Part shown: positions 7,770 to 15,790 of the stretch, piece after piece
Layout of the letters: every line of letters begins with the position of its first letter
How positions within the stretch are numbered: the stretch's first letter is position 1
NCBI GenBank assembly: GCA_904418995.1
Contig: CAJFQF010000017.1
Span: forward strand, 1-58,064
Direction: 5' to 3'
Source of the DNA: Heritagella_A intestinalis
Lineage (GTDB): Bacteria; Bacillota; Clostridia; Oscillospirales; Acutalibacteraceae
DNA length: 58,064 nucleotides
Program-made: the position numbers and the translations under genes
Notes under the pieces: model-generated
The model's database searches: none
Told to the model about the DNA's origin: nothing
Seen by the model: the letters and a program-made list of their open reading frames with translations, nothing else

Positions 7770-8660
7770 TCAGTTCCACAGCTTGTTCCACTGGAGCCGC
7801 ATTTCCTCTTCCCACTGCTCCTGCTCTCTCTGGTCCTGGGACTTCTTGTAGCCGTACTCCCGGTCCTTCTGCCAGGCTTCCAGCTTTTCCAGGTATTCCT
7901 TGTATTCCTGGGCCTGCTGCTGTTCATACCGGTCCTTGTAGTAGTCCAGCTGGTCCTGATAGTCGGACACCTGGTCCCGGTACTTTTCATAGGCCTCGTC
8001 GTCCATCTGCAAGAGCATATCCATCTGGGACAGATACCGGTCCTGCTCCGCCTGATAGCGGTTATAGGCCGCGTTGTACAAGTCCGGGGCCACCTGGTTC
8101 AGCTGGGAGAGATACTGGCTGTAGGCCTGGCTGCCGGCAGTGGAGGCATAGCTGCTGCCATAGCCCCCGGTGAGGGCCGCCGCCTGGCCCATGGTGTCCC
8201 GCATGGCCACGGCCCCCGCCTGCATATACTGGTCCCGATACTGGCGGTACAGGGGGTCGCTGCCCAAATCGTAGGAGAATTCCGCCTGGTTCAAAATCTG
8301 GTCCACCAGCTGGGAAATCTGGCTGCTGTACTGGGAGTTGTACTCTCCGGGCCGCTGGGCCTCCAAGGCTTCCAGCTGGGCTTGCAGCTCAGAAAGGGCG
8401 CTGGAAGGCTTATAGGTGGGCTTGCCGGTCTCATAAGAGGCCGTTTTGCTGGAAGAAGAGGAGCTGCTGCTCTTTTTGCTGCTGGAAGAGCTGCCCCCGG
8501 AAGAACCCCCGGTAGGGATAATCAGGGTATCCCCGGTATAGATCCAATGGGGGTCTTTAATCTGCTTGTTGGCTTTGACAATGGAATCAATGGTCACGCC
8601 GTATTTCCGGGAGAGGTCCCACAAGGTATCCCCCCACTTGACTTTATACTTGATTGCCAT
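7770..8660 (-). CDS. LysM-domain protein with Ser-rich linker and coiled coil (phage island)
   Basis: 296 aa from ATG 8660, preferred over GTG 8669, which lies only 2 bases after the AAAGGAA ribosome site. One LysM domain fills residues 1-50 (YKVKWGDTLWDLSRKYGVT ... GDTLIIP). A serine/glycine/lysine low-complexity linker follows (about 51-75), then a Gln/Tyr/Glu-rich helical region to the C-terminus (YRQYRDQYMQAG, repeated YxQL segments). No catalytic domain is visible. It is the last gene of the minus-strand phage structural island; LysM proteins at this place often belong to tail or baseplate parts that contact peptidoglycan. Function beyond peptidoglycan binding is unknown. Confidence 0.75.
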   Translation of the reverse strand: MAIKYKVKWGDTLWDLSRKYGVTIDSIVKANKQIKDPHWIYTGDTLIIPTGGSSGGSSSSSKKSSSSSSSSKTASYETGKPTYKPSSALSELQAQLEALEAQRPGEYNSQYSSQISQLVDQILNQAEFSYDLGSDPLYRQYRDQYMQAGAVAMRDTMGQAAALTGGYGSSYASTAGSQAYSQYLSQLNQVAPDLYNAAYNRYQAEQDRYLSQMDMLLQMDDEAYEKYRDQVSDYQDQLDYYKDRYEQQQAQEYKEYLEKLEAWQKDREYGYKKSQDQREQEQWEEEMRLQWNKLWN

Positions 8661-8724
8661 AGCTGTCACCGTTCCTTTCTGTACTGGTTTGGTTTATAGG
8701 GCTGCGCGCCGATAGTTCTGCCCT

Positions 8725-11037
8725 TTATTCCGTTTGCGGCTTCCCGCTCCCAACGGCTGCTTCTAATGCGGCGATGCGGGCCTCCTGCTCCTGCACCAGG
8801 GCCACCAGGGGCGCAATGAATTCGTGGTAGTTGAGGCCCCAGCTCAGCTGTTCATCGGGGACGCCGGCCTGATAGTAACGCTCCGTACCGTCCTCCCCGA
8901 CCACCGCCGCCTGATACAGGGAGAGGTCTCCCATGTGGTTCTGCGCCGCCGCCTGGGCCACGGCCTGGGCGGCAAAGCCCATGTGAACGCGTCCGCCATC
9001 GCCATTTTTCAACGTATAGGAAATGGGTTCCAGGGCCAGAATAAAGGCTTTGGCGTTGGGAATCCCCGCGATATTTTCTTTGTCCTTTACATCGGACTGG
9101 GTGATGGTATTGGTAAAGAATCCCGTGTTCCACCGGTAGCTGGTAGTCCCCAGATAGGCTCCGCCGTTGACGCTGCACCGAAGGACGGTGCGTCCCTCGC
9201 TGCTTTCGGGTTCCTTCAAAAAGTTCATGGAGTTTCCCTGAGAACCGTCGGCGTTGGCGCAATAAAAGCTCAACGTAGCCACAGCGCTGCCAATAGAACG
9301 GACATGGACATTGTTCATGGGGTTGGTATTGGTGGCGATATTTCCGGTAGCGTTGGCGAGGAAATGGCTCAAATTCTTGGAATCCACACCCTCCCGCCAA
9401 CCGGAGCCCCAGCCGTCTGCGTCACAGCCCCGGTGATACAGGGAACCATCGGGCTGGGGCATCCACAACAGGTGGGCCTGCCCGCCCTCTTTGGGGGAAA
9501 GGCACAGCAGCAGGCCCCGGTCTGTGGGCTGGTTCAGCAGCTGTCCCTCCTCCACCGACAAAGCCAGCAGGCCCTTCCCCTGCCAGATGTCCGCCTCATC
9601 GGCGCTGCCGGAAACAGCCACCGGGTTTTCCGTGGACAGAGGCCCGTCGGCGGCCACCCCGCCCCGGAACCGGGCGTCCCACTGGACGTCCAGCAGGTTT
9701 TCGTATTCCGCCGCCTTGCCAAAGGCAATGCCGCTGCCCCCGGCCTTAAAGTCCATGATAAACTGGGCGGCGTTGATGGTCATCTGCCGGGTGACGGAAG
9801 TAAATGCGTCGGAAACCTCCACCTCCACTGTATAGGTGGATTCCGGAGAGATTCCCAGGGCAATAGCCGCCGTGCCGGAGGTAAGGGCCGTCCAGCCGGA
9901 CCAGCTTCCCCCTTCCGCCTTGGTGCGGTATTGGCCGGTAATGGGGTTCTTTCCCCCCAGGGTGGAGCCGGAAAACACCGCCGTAATGGAAGCATAGGCC
10001 CCGTCGTCCTGCTCCGTGCCGGTTTCATCGCACCGGAACGCGGTCAGGTCGGTAATCACCGGCGAATCGTAGTCCTCCACGGTAATGGAAGCGCTGCCGG
10101 AAGCCGTGCGCCCTCGGGTATCGGTGATTTTGGCGGTGAAGGTCACCTCTCCGGCAGTATTGAGAATCCCGGTGGTAAAGGGGTTGGTGGTGCCGGAATA
10201 CCCTCCGCCGGAAATGGCGTAGCCCTTAATGGTACTGCCATAGGCCCCGGCCGCGCCGGTGACCTGCACCGTAGCCTTGCTCTTGCCCTTGACAAAGATG
10301 CCCCAATCCGAGGGGACCGTTCCATCCACCCGGGTGACGGTGACCCCGGACAGGGTAGGCGCCACAGAGGCCGGCACCTTGAGGGTGAAATTCTTGCTGG
10401 CAGAGCCGATTTTGGTGCTGCCGTTGTAGGTGTCCGCCCGGATAGTGGCGGTGCCGCTGGTGCCATTGGGCAAGTACGAGCAGTCGTTCATAGAGGGCTT
10501 AAAGCTGTAGCTGGTAGCTACATTGCTGCTGAGCAGGAAGTTCTCCGTATCCCCAAAGGAATAATAGAGACGGTGGGTAAAGGAGGACGAGGCCCGGCTC
10601 AGTTTCACCGTCACGGTCTCCCCGATGGTATTTCCGGTAATACTGGTGATACTGGACGCCCGGGGGATGGTTTTCAGGGTGACTTTTCCGGAGCAGGACA
10701 GGTCCTGGACTTTTTCACTGACATTATAGCCGTCAAAAAAGCCGGAAATGGTCACTGATTTGGTGCCGTCGGCATTATGGGTGACGGTTTTGGTCACGGT
10801 ACTGCCGATTTTCACCCAGCTGCTGCCAATCCGGAAGCTGCCGTCATAGGTCATGACATTGGAGCCGTCCACCCGGATATAGGCGTTGCACTCCTGGTCC
10901 CAGGAGGGGCCGTAGCTATCCCGGTGAGCATAGAGGCTCAGGGTAAGGGTACTTTGATTTTTATTGACGTTTTGGGTGTAGGAATACACCACTTTTACCT
11001 GGGAGCCATTTTTCGAAGCTCCCACAATTTCAGCCAT
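8725..11037 (-). CDS. Phage tail fibre-like protein (DUF859-like) with C-terminal S74 autochaperone
   Basis: 770 aa from ATG 11037 (AGGAGG seven bases upstream). N-terminal part (MAEIVGASKNGSQVKVVYSY, HNADGTKSVTISGFFDG) resembles the DUF859 siphovirus structural family; the middle has Ig-like beta repeats (PVITDLTAFRCDE). The C-terminal about 130 residues are an intramolecular chaperone of the endosialidase/S74 type (SDVKDKENIAGIPNAKAFI, MGFAAQAVAQAA, YHEFIAPLVALVQEQ), which trimerises and then cleaves itself off. Such proteins are receptor-binding fibres or tail tips. The gene is intact and the S74 serine (before DVKDKENI) is present. It is separated from the upstream island genes by an unusual 490-bp hairpin-rich segment. 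Confidence 0.8.
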   Translation of the reverse strand: MAEIVGASKNGSQVKVVYSYTQNVNKNQSTLTLSLYAHRDSYGPSWDQECNAYIRVDGSNVMTYDGSFRIGSSWVKIGSTVTKTVTHNADGTKSVTISGFFDGYNVSEKVQDLSCSGKVTLKTIPRASSITSITGNTIGETVTVKLSRASSSFTHRLYYSFGDTENFLLSSNVATSYSFKPSMNDCSYLPNGTSGTATIRADTYNGSTKIGSASKNFTLKVPASVAPTLSGVTVTRVDGTVPSDWGIFVKGKSKATVQVTGAAGAYGSTIKGYAISGGGYSGTTNPFTTGILNTAGEVTFTAKITDTRGRTASGSASITVEDYDSPVITDLTAFRCDETGTEQDDGAYASITAVFSGSTLGGKNPITGQYRTKAEGGSWSGWTALTSGTAAIALGISPESTYTVEVEVSDAFTSVTRQMTINAAQFIMDFKAGGSGIAFGKAAEYENLLDVQWDARFRGGVAADGPLSTENPVAVSGSADEADIWQGKGLLALSVEEGQLLNQPTDRGLLLCLSPKEGGQAHLLWMPQPDGSLYHRGCDADGWGSGWREGVDSKNLSHFLANATGNIATNTNPMNNVHVRSIGSAVATLSFYCANADGSQGNSMNFLKEPESSEGRTVLRCSVNGGAYLGTTSYRWNTGFFTNTITQSDVKDKENIAGIPNAKAFILALEPISYTLKNGDGGRVHMGFAAQAVAQAAAQNHMGDLSLYQAAVVGEDGTERYYQAGVPDEQLSWGLNYHEFIAPLVALVQEQEARIAALEAAVGSGKPQTE

Positions 11038-11169
11038 CACAAAACCTCCTATTGGATTATTTTCGGGAATGGCGGAGTGCCTCCGCAGACAGGTCACGGG
11101 GGAGCAAACAGTGATAGGAAAGCCTACTCCACGCGAAACAAATAACTTCGCACCCAGGATATTTACGCG

Positions 11170-11501
11170 GGAGGGAGCTGCCGTCTCGCACCCAGCTCCC
11201 TCGCGGCTTGGAAGCGGACACTGTCCGCCGCTTTGCGGCTCTTGCTGATGCGAGCCGGAAGAAGGATTTTTCCAGGCTTTAGCCAGCTTCCCCTCAGAGC
11301 TCGCGCCGCTTTGCGGCTCTTGCTGCTGGTACGGGCCGGTAGATGGATTTTTCCATGCTTTGGCTGGCTTCCTCTCAGAGCTCGCGTTGCCTTCGGCAAC
11401 TCTTGCAGTTGCTGGAAACAGATAGCTCTTTTTATGGGCTTCGCATTTGTTTTCTGGGGCTCCTCGCCCCAGACCCCGCCAGAGAGACTGAGTCTCTCTG
11501 G
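11170..11501 (-). repeat. Hairpin-rich repeat block inside the phage island
   Basis: Noncoding gap 11038-11529. Perfect hairpins: 11171-11180/11193-11202, 11214-11228, 11227-11239 (GCCGC-TTT-GCGGC), 11305-11317 (same), 11386-11400 (GTTGCC-TTC-GGCAAC), 11453-11473 (8-bp arms), 11479-11501 (11-bp arms, 1-nt loop). About 80-bp direct-repeat units start at 11227, 11305 and 11386 (the third partial). Each begins with a hairpin followed by CTCTTGC, and the first hairpin changes sequence but keeps pairing between units, pointing to selection on RNA or DNA structure. A minus-strand 115-codon frame across it is basic and repetitive and I do not regard it as a protein. Identity unknown. Confidence 0.6.
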
Positions 11502-11529
11502 ACTCTGCAATCGCTCCGCGCCTCTCTTT

Positions 11530-12270
11530 TTAGCCCGCTCTCCATTTCATGCCCAGATTCCCATTGCCTCGGGGCACCCAATCAAAATACCCGCTCCCAG
11601 TATTACCCACGGTGAACCGGTCCAGCACCTCGGCGCTGGTAATATACAGCTTATTATTGGACAGATACGCAATCTCCGCCCCGTCCTGCAAAAAGGAAAG
11701 CCGCTCCTCATTGAGCACCGCGGTAAAGGGGTTCCCCCGCTTACCCAGGGTGATGCCGTTGGCGCTGAACTGGATATAGGTGTCCACCAGGTTTTTATAT
11801 TCCTCCAGCTTGCCGTCCACTTCCTGGGTCAGGGACGCCGCATCGGAAAACCGCATTTCAATGGCCTGGCTGGTCTGTTCCAGCTCTGAGCGGAATTCCT
11901 CTTCCAGCTGGGCCGTTTCTGATTTGGCGGTGAAATCCTCCGTCACCTGGGAGAGGATAGAGTCCTCCCGCTGGTCCAGGGAGGTGGAAAACTCGCTGGA
12001 AAGCTCGTCCGCCGCCCGAATAATCTCTTCATAGGCCTGCTGAAACCCGGACCGGGCGGTATCGTCGGCCTCCTGGGCCTTTTCTCCGGCTTTTTGGGCG
12101 GAATCCTCCACCGATTGCAGCCGGTCCTGCATGGCCTTACTGAAATTCTCGCTGTCCAAGTTGGTCAGGGCATATTGCAGCTCTTCCGTCATCCGGAGCA
12201 GGCCGCTGCGAAGCTGCTTCCAATCGGAAGCCTGGGCCAGCCCCGGCAGGGAAAAGGATAGTCCTGTCAT
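11530..12270 (-). CDS. Phage minor structural / tail protein
   Basis: 246 aa from ATG 12270, chosen because AAAGGAG lies 8 bases upstream. The frame opens 18 bases earlier at 12288. Residues about 15-165 are coiled coil (repeated Glu/Gln/Ala heptads, EKAQEADDTARSGFQQ). The C-terminal about 75 residues (SANGITLGKRGNPF ... LNEERLSFLQDGAEIAYLSN ... YFDWVPRGNGNLGMKW) match the C-terminal module of minor structural and tail-endopeptidase proteins of Firmicute siphoviruses, which hold the receptor-binding fibre. It may be only the C-terminal half of such a protein, since the N-terminal tail-hub region is absent. It sits between the hub-like gene and the hairpin block in the island operon. Confidence 0.65.
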   Translation of the reverse strand: MTGLSFSLPGLAQASDWKQLRSGLLRMTEELQYALTNLDSENFSKAMQDRLQSVEDSAQKAGEKAQEADDTARSGFQQAYEEIIRAADELSSEFSTSLDQREDSILSQVTEDFTAKSETAQLEEEFRSELEQTSQAIEMRFSDAASLTQEVDGKLEEYKNLVDTYIQFSANGITLGKRGNPFTAVLNEERLSFLQDGAEIAYLSNNKLYITSAEVLDRFTVGNTGSGYFDWVPRGNGNLGMKWRAG

Positions 12271-12321
12271 ACTCCTCACTCCTTTCATTACAAATCTCCG
12301 GGAAACTCTCCCCTGCCGCTG

Positions 12322-14052
12322 TTACGGCAGCTCCGTAGCACTCTCTGTCACCTTGGCAATGGAATAGAGCCTCCCGTCTCCCTGGCCTTCCAGCCGCAGC
12401 CGCAGCAGCCCGCACCGGCGGGGAATAATGGGCAGGTTAAAAAAGCGCTTAGTGGCCGCGGTAATTTTGGCGGCCTGCACCCAGTCCCCGCCGTCATACC
12501 GGAGCTTTACGGTGAGGGTGCTCCCGGCTTCCAGTTCCAGGCACAGCTGCAAGGCGGCCAGATATTGATTGTCCGGGGTGTCCATGCCCATATCCCCGGT
12601 TTCCCCATACCAGGAGACCGGCCCCTCCGTCTGTTCCAGGGCGTCCTCGTCCCCTTCATAGAGAGAGGTGCTGCCGTTGACCCCATAGAGGGCGTTGTCC
12701 TGGGCGATGAAGTACAGCTCCCCGCCCACTCTTGCAAACCATCGCACCTGGGTATTGTCCTCCCGGTGCCACAATCCCGCCGATTCGTTGTAGACAAACA
12801 GCTGCCAATCCCCGTTTTCGTCCTCCATGGAGAGGTAGTAGCTGTCCCCCACAGCCCCGGCCCGGGCGTTTTGATAGGTCCCGCTCCCCAAGGGGCCGGA
12901 AACAGAAACCGGCAAGCCCCCGTCATAGGCGCAGACCCCGTTGCGGCTGTGGTAATAGAGGGTCTCGTTGACAATCACCAGGGAGCGCTCGCTGCCCTTT
13001 TTCACGCCACGCACCGGGCTGGTGGAAATTTGGAAATTGGCGGGGCAGCTGCCATAGACCTTGTGGAGGGTGTCCTCCTTGAAGAAGAGCACATAGCCCA
13101 AATGGGTGCAGGCCCCGGTGAACTCCCCGTCCGAGCCGATGGTGGCCGAATAGCTGTCCGTGGAAATGCCCTCAAAGCAGTTCCAGTTGGTGGGGTCTCC
13201 CAGCTTGCAGGCGTAGATTTCGTGGTTCTGGGAGGAGCACCCCCACACCCGGTTGCCGCATTCTGTGAGAAAGTCCATGTCCGGAATCTCCCGAGCTACC
13301 GTGACGGCGGTTTCCTGCTCCAAGGGGGTGTCCAGCACTCCGGGCACCACAATCCAGTCGTCGCCGCAGCTCTGGATGACGCAGCTGCCGTTCAGGCCCG
13401 CCGCACTGCCGGTGCAGCCGGACAGGGTAATGCCGTCATACTGGCGAAAGAGCTTACCCAGATTGGCAAAGGAAATTTTTACATAGGTGGTGGGGATTTC
13501 CACCCAGGTCCGGGTGGAGGAGGCGTATTCTTTGAGGACGTGGACCGCTTGGCTGGTGTCCAGCCACAAGTCGCCGTTTTCCGGGGATTCCGGCGCCGCG
13601 TCGCTGGCGGAATAGCTGCCGTACAGGGTGCCGTCCTGCTTGGAGAGGGTGAAGCCCACAGAGCCGTCTGTGGTCACCGAGGCCCCCAGGTCCCCGAATT
13701 CCCCGGTCTGAATGTTGTAGTATTTCTTGTCGGGCCAAATGAGGAGATAAGCCCCCATGCCCACAAACTGCTTTTCCCCGGCGGAGACGCTCCCCACCAG
13801 AAAGCCGTTGTAGTAAAAGCTGGTGCCCTCTACCCAGCAGAGCTTATCCCGGCCAAACAGTCCCCAGGGCTGGTTGAACTGGCGGATTTTCCCCCTTTGG
13901 GGCCGGGGGCGCAGCAGGGGTGTATCCCGGGCCGAGAGGTTTTCCATGTTGTAAAACTGCCCGTCGGAACAGGCAGGCGTGTGGCAGTAGCCCCCAAAGG
14001 CGCTCAGCAGCGAGCGGCTCCGGGATACCGCGCTCATAAAAGGCAGTTCCAT
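12322..14052 (-). CDS. Phage tail hub / DNA-stabilisation-like beta-propeller protein
   Basis: 576 aa. Early segment YNMENLSARDTPLLRPRPQRG is typical of large phage proteins that list sample points, as in P22 gp10-type hub or nozzle proteins; the middle contains repeated beta-strand blades (WGCSSQNHEIYACKLGDPTN, GYVLFFKEDTLHKVYGS, ETLYYHSRNGVCAYDG) consistent with a propeller. A hub or tail-nozzle role is inferred from this and from its place after the adaptor gene. No clear ribosome site precedes ATG 14052, but a strong hairpin lies just upstream, so it may be translated from a processed transcript. Confidence is high that it is phage-structural, moderate for the exact role. Confidence 0.6.
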   Translation of the reverse strand: MELPFMSAVSRSRSLLSAFGGYCHTPACSDGQFYNMENLSARDTPLLRPRPQRGKIRQFNQPWGLFGRDKLCWVEGTSFYYNGFLVGSVSAGEKQFVGMGAYLLIWPDKKYYNIQTGEFGDLGASVTTDGSVGFTLSKQDGTLYGSYSASDAAPESPENGDLWLDTSQAVHVLKEYASSTRTWVEIPTTYVKISFANLGKLFRQYDGITLSGCTGSAAGLNGSCVIQSCGDDWIVVPGVLDTPLEQETAVTVAREIPDMDFLTECGNRVWGCSSQNHEIYACKLGDPTNWNCFEGISTDSYSATIGSDGEFTGACTHLGYVLFFKEDTLHKVYGSCPANFQISTSPVRGVKKGSERSLVIVNETLYYHSRNGVCAYDGGLPVSVSGPLGSGTYQNARAGAVGDSYYLSMEDENGDWQLFVYNESAGLWHREDNTQVRWFARVGGELYFIAQDNALYGVNGSTSLYEGDEDALEQTEGPVSWYGETGDMGMDTPDNQYLAALQLCLELEAGSTLTVKLRYDGGDWVQAAKITAATKRFFNLPIIPRRCGLLRLRLEGQGDGRLYSIAKVTESATELP

Positions 14053-14068
14053 GGCAAATTCCCACAGA

Positions 14069-14094
14069 CCCCGCCTGTGAATCCACAGGCGGGG
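14069..14094. other. Intra-operon hairpin
   Basis: CCCCGCCTGTG at 14069-14079 pairs perfectly with CACAGGCGGGG at 14084-14094, 4-nt loop, between the adaptor and hub genes. There is no T run on the minus strand, so it looks like an mRNA processing or stability element rather than a terminator. Confidence 0.6.
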
Positions 14095-14112
14095 CCTTCC
14101 TTTCTTCCAAGA

Positions 14113-14478
14113 TTAAAGTGTAATGGAGTTTTCCTGCAAGGGCAGGTGGGTGCGCCGGTACCAGTCCGCCAGATCCCCAAACAGGGCGTTGTAGAGCTGG
14201 GCGCTGTTCTGATACCGGGTGAATTCCCCGTTGCAAAAGTCAATGCGGGCGGAGAGGTAGGCCTCATACAGGCCGCAGTAGGTCTCCGGGGCCAGCAGCG
14301 GGGTGGTGCCGGGGGTGTCCTCGTCATAGCCGTCAAAGTCCTCCTGGCCCTCCCAGGGGTCCAGAATCTCCCGGCGAATCTGTCCGTCCGCCTCCGAGAG
14401 CCAGCGCACCTTGTCCTCCCGGCTGTACTGGTTGGGCTTTACGCTGTCGCAGCGCGCCACCGCCTGGTCAATGGTCAC
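14113..14478 (-). CDS. Phage head-tail adaptor-like protein
   Basis: 121 aa from a GTG (GTGACCATTGACCAG) with a G-rich ribosome site. The pattern MTIDQAVARCDSVKPNQYS ... KVRWLSEADGQIRREI ... LLAPETYCGLYEAYLSARID ... YNALFGDLADWYRRTH is that of small helical adaptor/connector proteins found after the capsid gene in many Clostridial phages. It probably joins the head to the tail. It starts 12 bp after the 76-aa gene. The fold assignment comes from remembered family patterns and gene order. Confidence 0.65.
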   Translation of the reverse strand: MTIDQAVARCDSVKPNQYSREDKVRWLSEADGQIRREILDPWEGQEDFDGYDEDTPGTTPLLAPETYCGLYEAYLSARIDFCNGEFTRYQNSAQLYNALFGDLADWYRRTHLPLQENSITL

Positions 14479-14490
14479 AGCCTTCCCCCC

Positions 14491-14721
14491 TTACAGGGCG
14501 GCGGCCTTCTGCTGATAGAGGGCCTGGGTCTGGGCCATGAGCTGCTGGGTCTTTTCGTCCTGCTGGGCGGAGTGTTCCAGCACCTCGGCGATATAGTCGG
14601 GCACTTCCACCTCCACGCCCCGCTGAATCAAATAGCTTTCGCCGTTGACCGCCACGAACACATCGTCCTTGTATTCGCCGTAGTCCTTAAACAGCTTTAC
14701 TTTGGTCATTTTCTTTGCCAT
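14491..14721 (-). CDS. Small phage-island protein, 76 aa, unknown
   Basis: Begins MAKKMTKVKLFKDYGEYKDD after a perfect AAGGAGG. N-terminal half looks beta-rich (VFVAVNGESYLIQRGVEVEVP), C-terminal half helical and Gln/Ala-rich (QQDEKTQQLMAQTQALYQQ). Genes of this size between capsid and adaptor often encode head-decoration or capsid-completion proteins; I do not recognise the family. It follows the capsid gene by 14 bp. Confidence 0.65.
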   Translation of the reverse strand: MAKKMTKVKLFKDYGEYKDDVFVAVNGESYLIQRGVEVEVPDYIAEVLEHSAQQDEKTQQLMAQTQALYQQKAAAL

Positions 14722-14735
14722 TGGGCATCCCTCCT

Positions 14736-15743
14736 TTAGTTGGCTTCCGCCGTAGCGGAATAGGCGGAGCAGGATTCAATCCGCACCATATACTCTTCCA
14801 CCAGGCGCTTGGCGGCCCGGGTGGCCTTCCAACCGCAGGAAGAACGCTGGTTCAGGGGGTCTTCGCCGTAGCCCAGCTGCTTCACAATGTGCTGAAGCCC
14901 GCCGCCGGTGATTTCCGTGACGCCGTAGGCGCTGGCCCCCAGCACCAAAGTGGAGAACACTGCCAGGCCGCTGGGGCAGCCGGAGCCCTTCCAAATCTTG
15001 GCCTCGGTGGACTTGACAAACCGCACATTGCCGATTTTGCCGATTTCCCCGGCGTAGATGTTCTCGGGATTGGCGTACTTGTGGGCGTCAATCCACTCCT
15101 CGCAGCGCATCAGGTCATAGGCGGCAAAGGGGTGGATAATGGCCACAAAGCTGTCGTCAATGGGGGCGGCGTTCATGGATTCCAGGGTGGCGGCGGCCTT
15201 GAAAATCAAATCCACCGTCAGCAGGCTGGTGGCGTCCAGGTTGGCCCGGGAGGTAACGGCGGTCTCTTTGCCTTCCACCACCTTGGGGGCGTAAATCACG
15301 TTGGTGCCGCCGTTGAGGATTTCCCGTGTAATGGTGTCCAGAGTGCGCCCGGCCTGGGCCCCCAGCAGCTTGGTACACTGGACCACGTTGTTGTCGATGG
15401 CCGCAATCTGCAGCAAATCGGAAAGCTGAATATAGTCGCCGTACTGCTTCACCTCGGCGGTAACGGCAGTGACATTGAGGCTGTTGCCGCTGGGGGTCAC
15501 GCCTTCGGTGAGGGGGGTCAGGGCCTTGGCCAGAGGGCTGTACTTGCGGAATTCAATGATCTTGCCGCCGTTCTGGGGGATAGGGTACTTGTCGCCAAAC
15601 TGGTCGTGGACCAGCCGGGGCTCCGCCAAATCGATGAGGCGCTTTTCGTAGTAGGTTTTCATTTCCGGCGTCAGGTCGTTGCCGGAACCTTTGGTGGTGG
15701 TGGTCTGCACGGCAAACCGCTGCAAATCCAGGATGTCGTTCAT
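14736..15743 (-). CDS. Major capsid protein, N4-gp56 family (HK97 fold)
   Basis: 335 aa from ATG 15743, with AAGGAG 8 bases upstream. The sequence YYEKRLIDLAEPRLVHDQFG, GGKIIEFRKYSPL, LTEGVTPSGNSL and YGDYIQLSDLLQ is the signature of the N4-gp56 family of HK97-fold major capsid proteins. The P-domain and C-terminal half (FVAIIHPFAAYDLM, YANPENIYAGEIGKIGNVRFV) are intact and the length fits. A scaffold-like gene precedes it by 47 bp. A well-preserved capsid gene in a cluster with no packaging genes is the reason this island is notable. Confidence 0.9.
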   Translation of the reverse strand: MNDILDLQRFAVQTTTTKGSGNDLTPEMKTYYEKRLIDLAEPRLVHDQFGDKYPIPQNGGKIIEFRKYSPLAKALTPLTEGVTPSGNSLNVTAVTAEVKQYGDYIQLSDLLQIAAIDNNVVQCTKLLGAQAGRTLDTITREILNGGTNVIYAPKVVEGKETAVTSRANLDATSLLTVDLIFKAAATLESMNAAPIDDSFVAIIHPFAAYDLMRCEEWIDAHKYANPENIYAGEIGKIGNVRFVKSTEAKIWKGSGCPSGLAVFSTLVLGASAYGVTEITGGGLQHIVKQLGYGEDPLNQRSSCGWKATRAAKRLVEEYMVRIESCSAYSATAEAN

Positions 15744-15790
15744 GCAATCAGCTCCTTTTAAAAGTTTCATTTTCTCCAATGGAAAGGCCG

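Noticed and set aside
8824..10758. Very long plus-strand open frame over the tail-fibre gene
   Set aside because: Gly/His/Val-rich composition and exact overlap with the well-supported minus-strand gene; a by-product of high GC. The same applies to 12565-14739 (+) and 21481-24291 (-).
11163..11510. 115-codon basic minus-strand frame in the hairpin block
   Set aside because: The peptide mirrors the DNA repeats, has no ribosome site, and the stems covary without regard to codon positions.
14069..14094. Hairpin as a terminator splitting the phage operon
   Set aside because: No T run follows on the minus strand.
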